Shown here: in pieces, positions 32,092-32,179 of the stretch
How positions within the stretch are numbered: position 1 is the first letter of the stretch
Layout: each line of letters begins with the position of its first letter
Origin: Rhodoplanes serenus
GTDB lineage: Bacteria; Pseudomonadota; Alphaproteobacteria; Rhizobiales; Xanthobacteraceae
Length of the DNA: 32,179 nt
NCBI GenBank assembly: GCA_945897515.1
Contig: CAMDFO010000056.1
Location: forward strand, 1 to 32,179
Direction: 5' to 3'
Position numbers and translations under genes: made by a program
Notes under the pieces: generated by a model
What the model saw: only the letters and a program-made list of their open reading frames with translations
Told to the model about the DNA's origin: nothing
The model's database searches: none

Positions 32092-32179
32092 GCTCGGGGT
32101 GTCGAATCCAACGAAGGAGAGCAACGCCATGAAGAAGATTACCATATCGGCCGCCGGTGGTCCGGGGGCAATCGTCGAA
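32031..32179 (+). mobile_element. probable insertion sequence, left end only
   Basis: From about 32031 (GGGGGATGTCCC...) the sequence breaks away from the truncated GT-C gene. About 98 bases later a well-formed gene start appears: AAGGAG at 32114-32119 and ATG at 32129. The arrangement of a short leader and a new ORF cutting another gene is typical of an IS element. The right end, terminal repeat partner and target duplication lie outside the window, so the family is not assigned with certainty and the exact left boundary is approximate. Confidence 0.45.
32129..32179 (+). CDS. start of a probable transposase, cut by window edge
   Basis: The ATG at 32129 follows AAGGAG with a 9-base spacing. 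The seventeen visible codons read MKKITISAAGGPGAIVE. The MKK-x-TIS-A opening resembles the N-terminus of integrase-core transposases that are common in Bradyrhizobium-like genomes, but this is too short for firm assignment. It runs off the right edge. A non-transposase gene remains possible. Confidence 0.4.
   Translation, partial: MKKITISAAGGPGAIVE

Noticed and set aside
1..32179. CRISPR array, tRNA, rRNA or prophage genes
   Set aside because: No regularly spaced repeats, tRNA-like cloverleaf or rRNA sequence, and no phage structural or integrase genes were recognised apart from the possible transposase start at the right edge.

Overview
The window looks like chromosomal DNA of a high-GC alphaproteobacterium, most likely a member of the Bradyrhizobium/Rhodopseudomonas side of the Hyphomicrobiales. 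The basis is codon use, protein style and a probable GnnA/GnnB pair; this is an inference, because no rRNA or tRNA is present to settle it. Almost every gene belongs to surface polysaccharide or glycolipid synthesis: nucleotide-sugar enzymes, PLP aminotransferases, glycosyltransferases, sugar methyltransferases, amidotransferases of the asparagine synthase type, and lipid or sugar flippase-like membrane proteins.

Layout. 1-2438 (+): two small methyltransferases (the first cut by the window edge) and an ArnB-like aminotransferase. 2427-4177 (-): a DPM1/ArnC-like glycosyltransferase and an NDP-sugar epimerase. 4352-7733 (+): a first AsnB-type amidotransferase with a TTG start, and an ArnT-like GT-C membrane glycosyltransferase. 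7730-9214 (-): a single protein fusing a methyltransferase to a GT2 glycosyltransferase. 9402-13368 (+): gmd, fcl and a second AsnB-type protein. 13408-14364 (-): a membrane protein of the LPG-synthase/UPF0104 type. 14650-19086 (+): methyltransferase, transaldolase, a GnnA-like and GnnB-like pair, and a small lipoprotein. 19094-20506 (-): manC. 20603-22162 (+): murJ. 22157-24441 (-): a C-methyltransferase-type protein and a second epimerase. 24506-25615 (+): a third aminotransferase. 25625-26266 (-): a hexapeptide acetyltransferase. 26388-29404 (+): an atypical GT2 and a large GT-C-like membrane protein. 29388-31198 (-): a Nudix hydrolase and a WbpA/WecC-type nucleotide-sugar dehydrogenase. 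31199-32179: a decayed region.

How the genes work together. ManC, Gmd and Fcl form a route from mannose-1-phosphate to GDP-L-fucose. The GnnA/GnnB-like pair would make a 3-amino derivative of UDP-GlcNAc, the precursor of the diaminoglucose found in Bradyrhizobium lipid A. The WbpA/WecC-type dehydrogenase would make a UDP-HexNAc uronic acid, which the AsnB-like proteins could amidate. The ArnB-like aminotransferase, the DPM1-like transferase and the GT-C protein suggest a polyprenyl-phosphate-linked sugar that is transferred in the periplasm. No Wzy polymerase, Wzz, WecA-type initiating transferase or ABC exporter is seen, so the locus probably continues beyond the window.

The right end is the most unusual part. 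A 153-bp orphan copy of the 3' end of the methyltransferase gene at 22157 lies at 31572-31724, placed after an unrelated lipoprotein-like leader. A GT-C-like gene starting at 31795 is cut short near 32030, where what appears to be an insertion sequence begins. The strand changes often, and several convergent genes overlap at their stop codons, which suggests piecemeal assembly of the locus.
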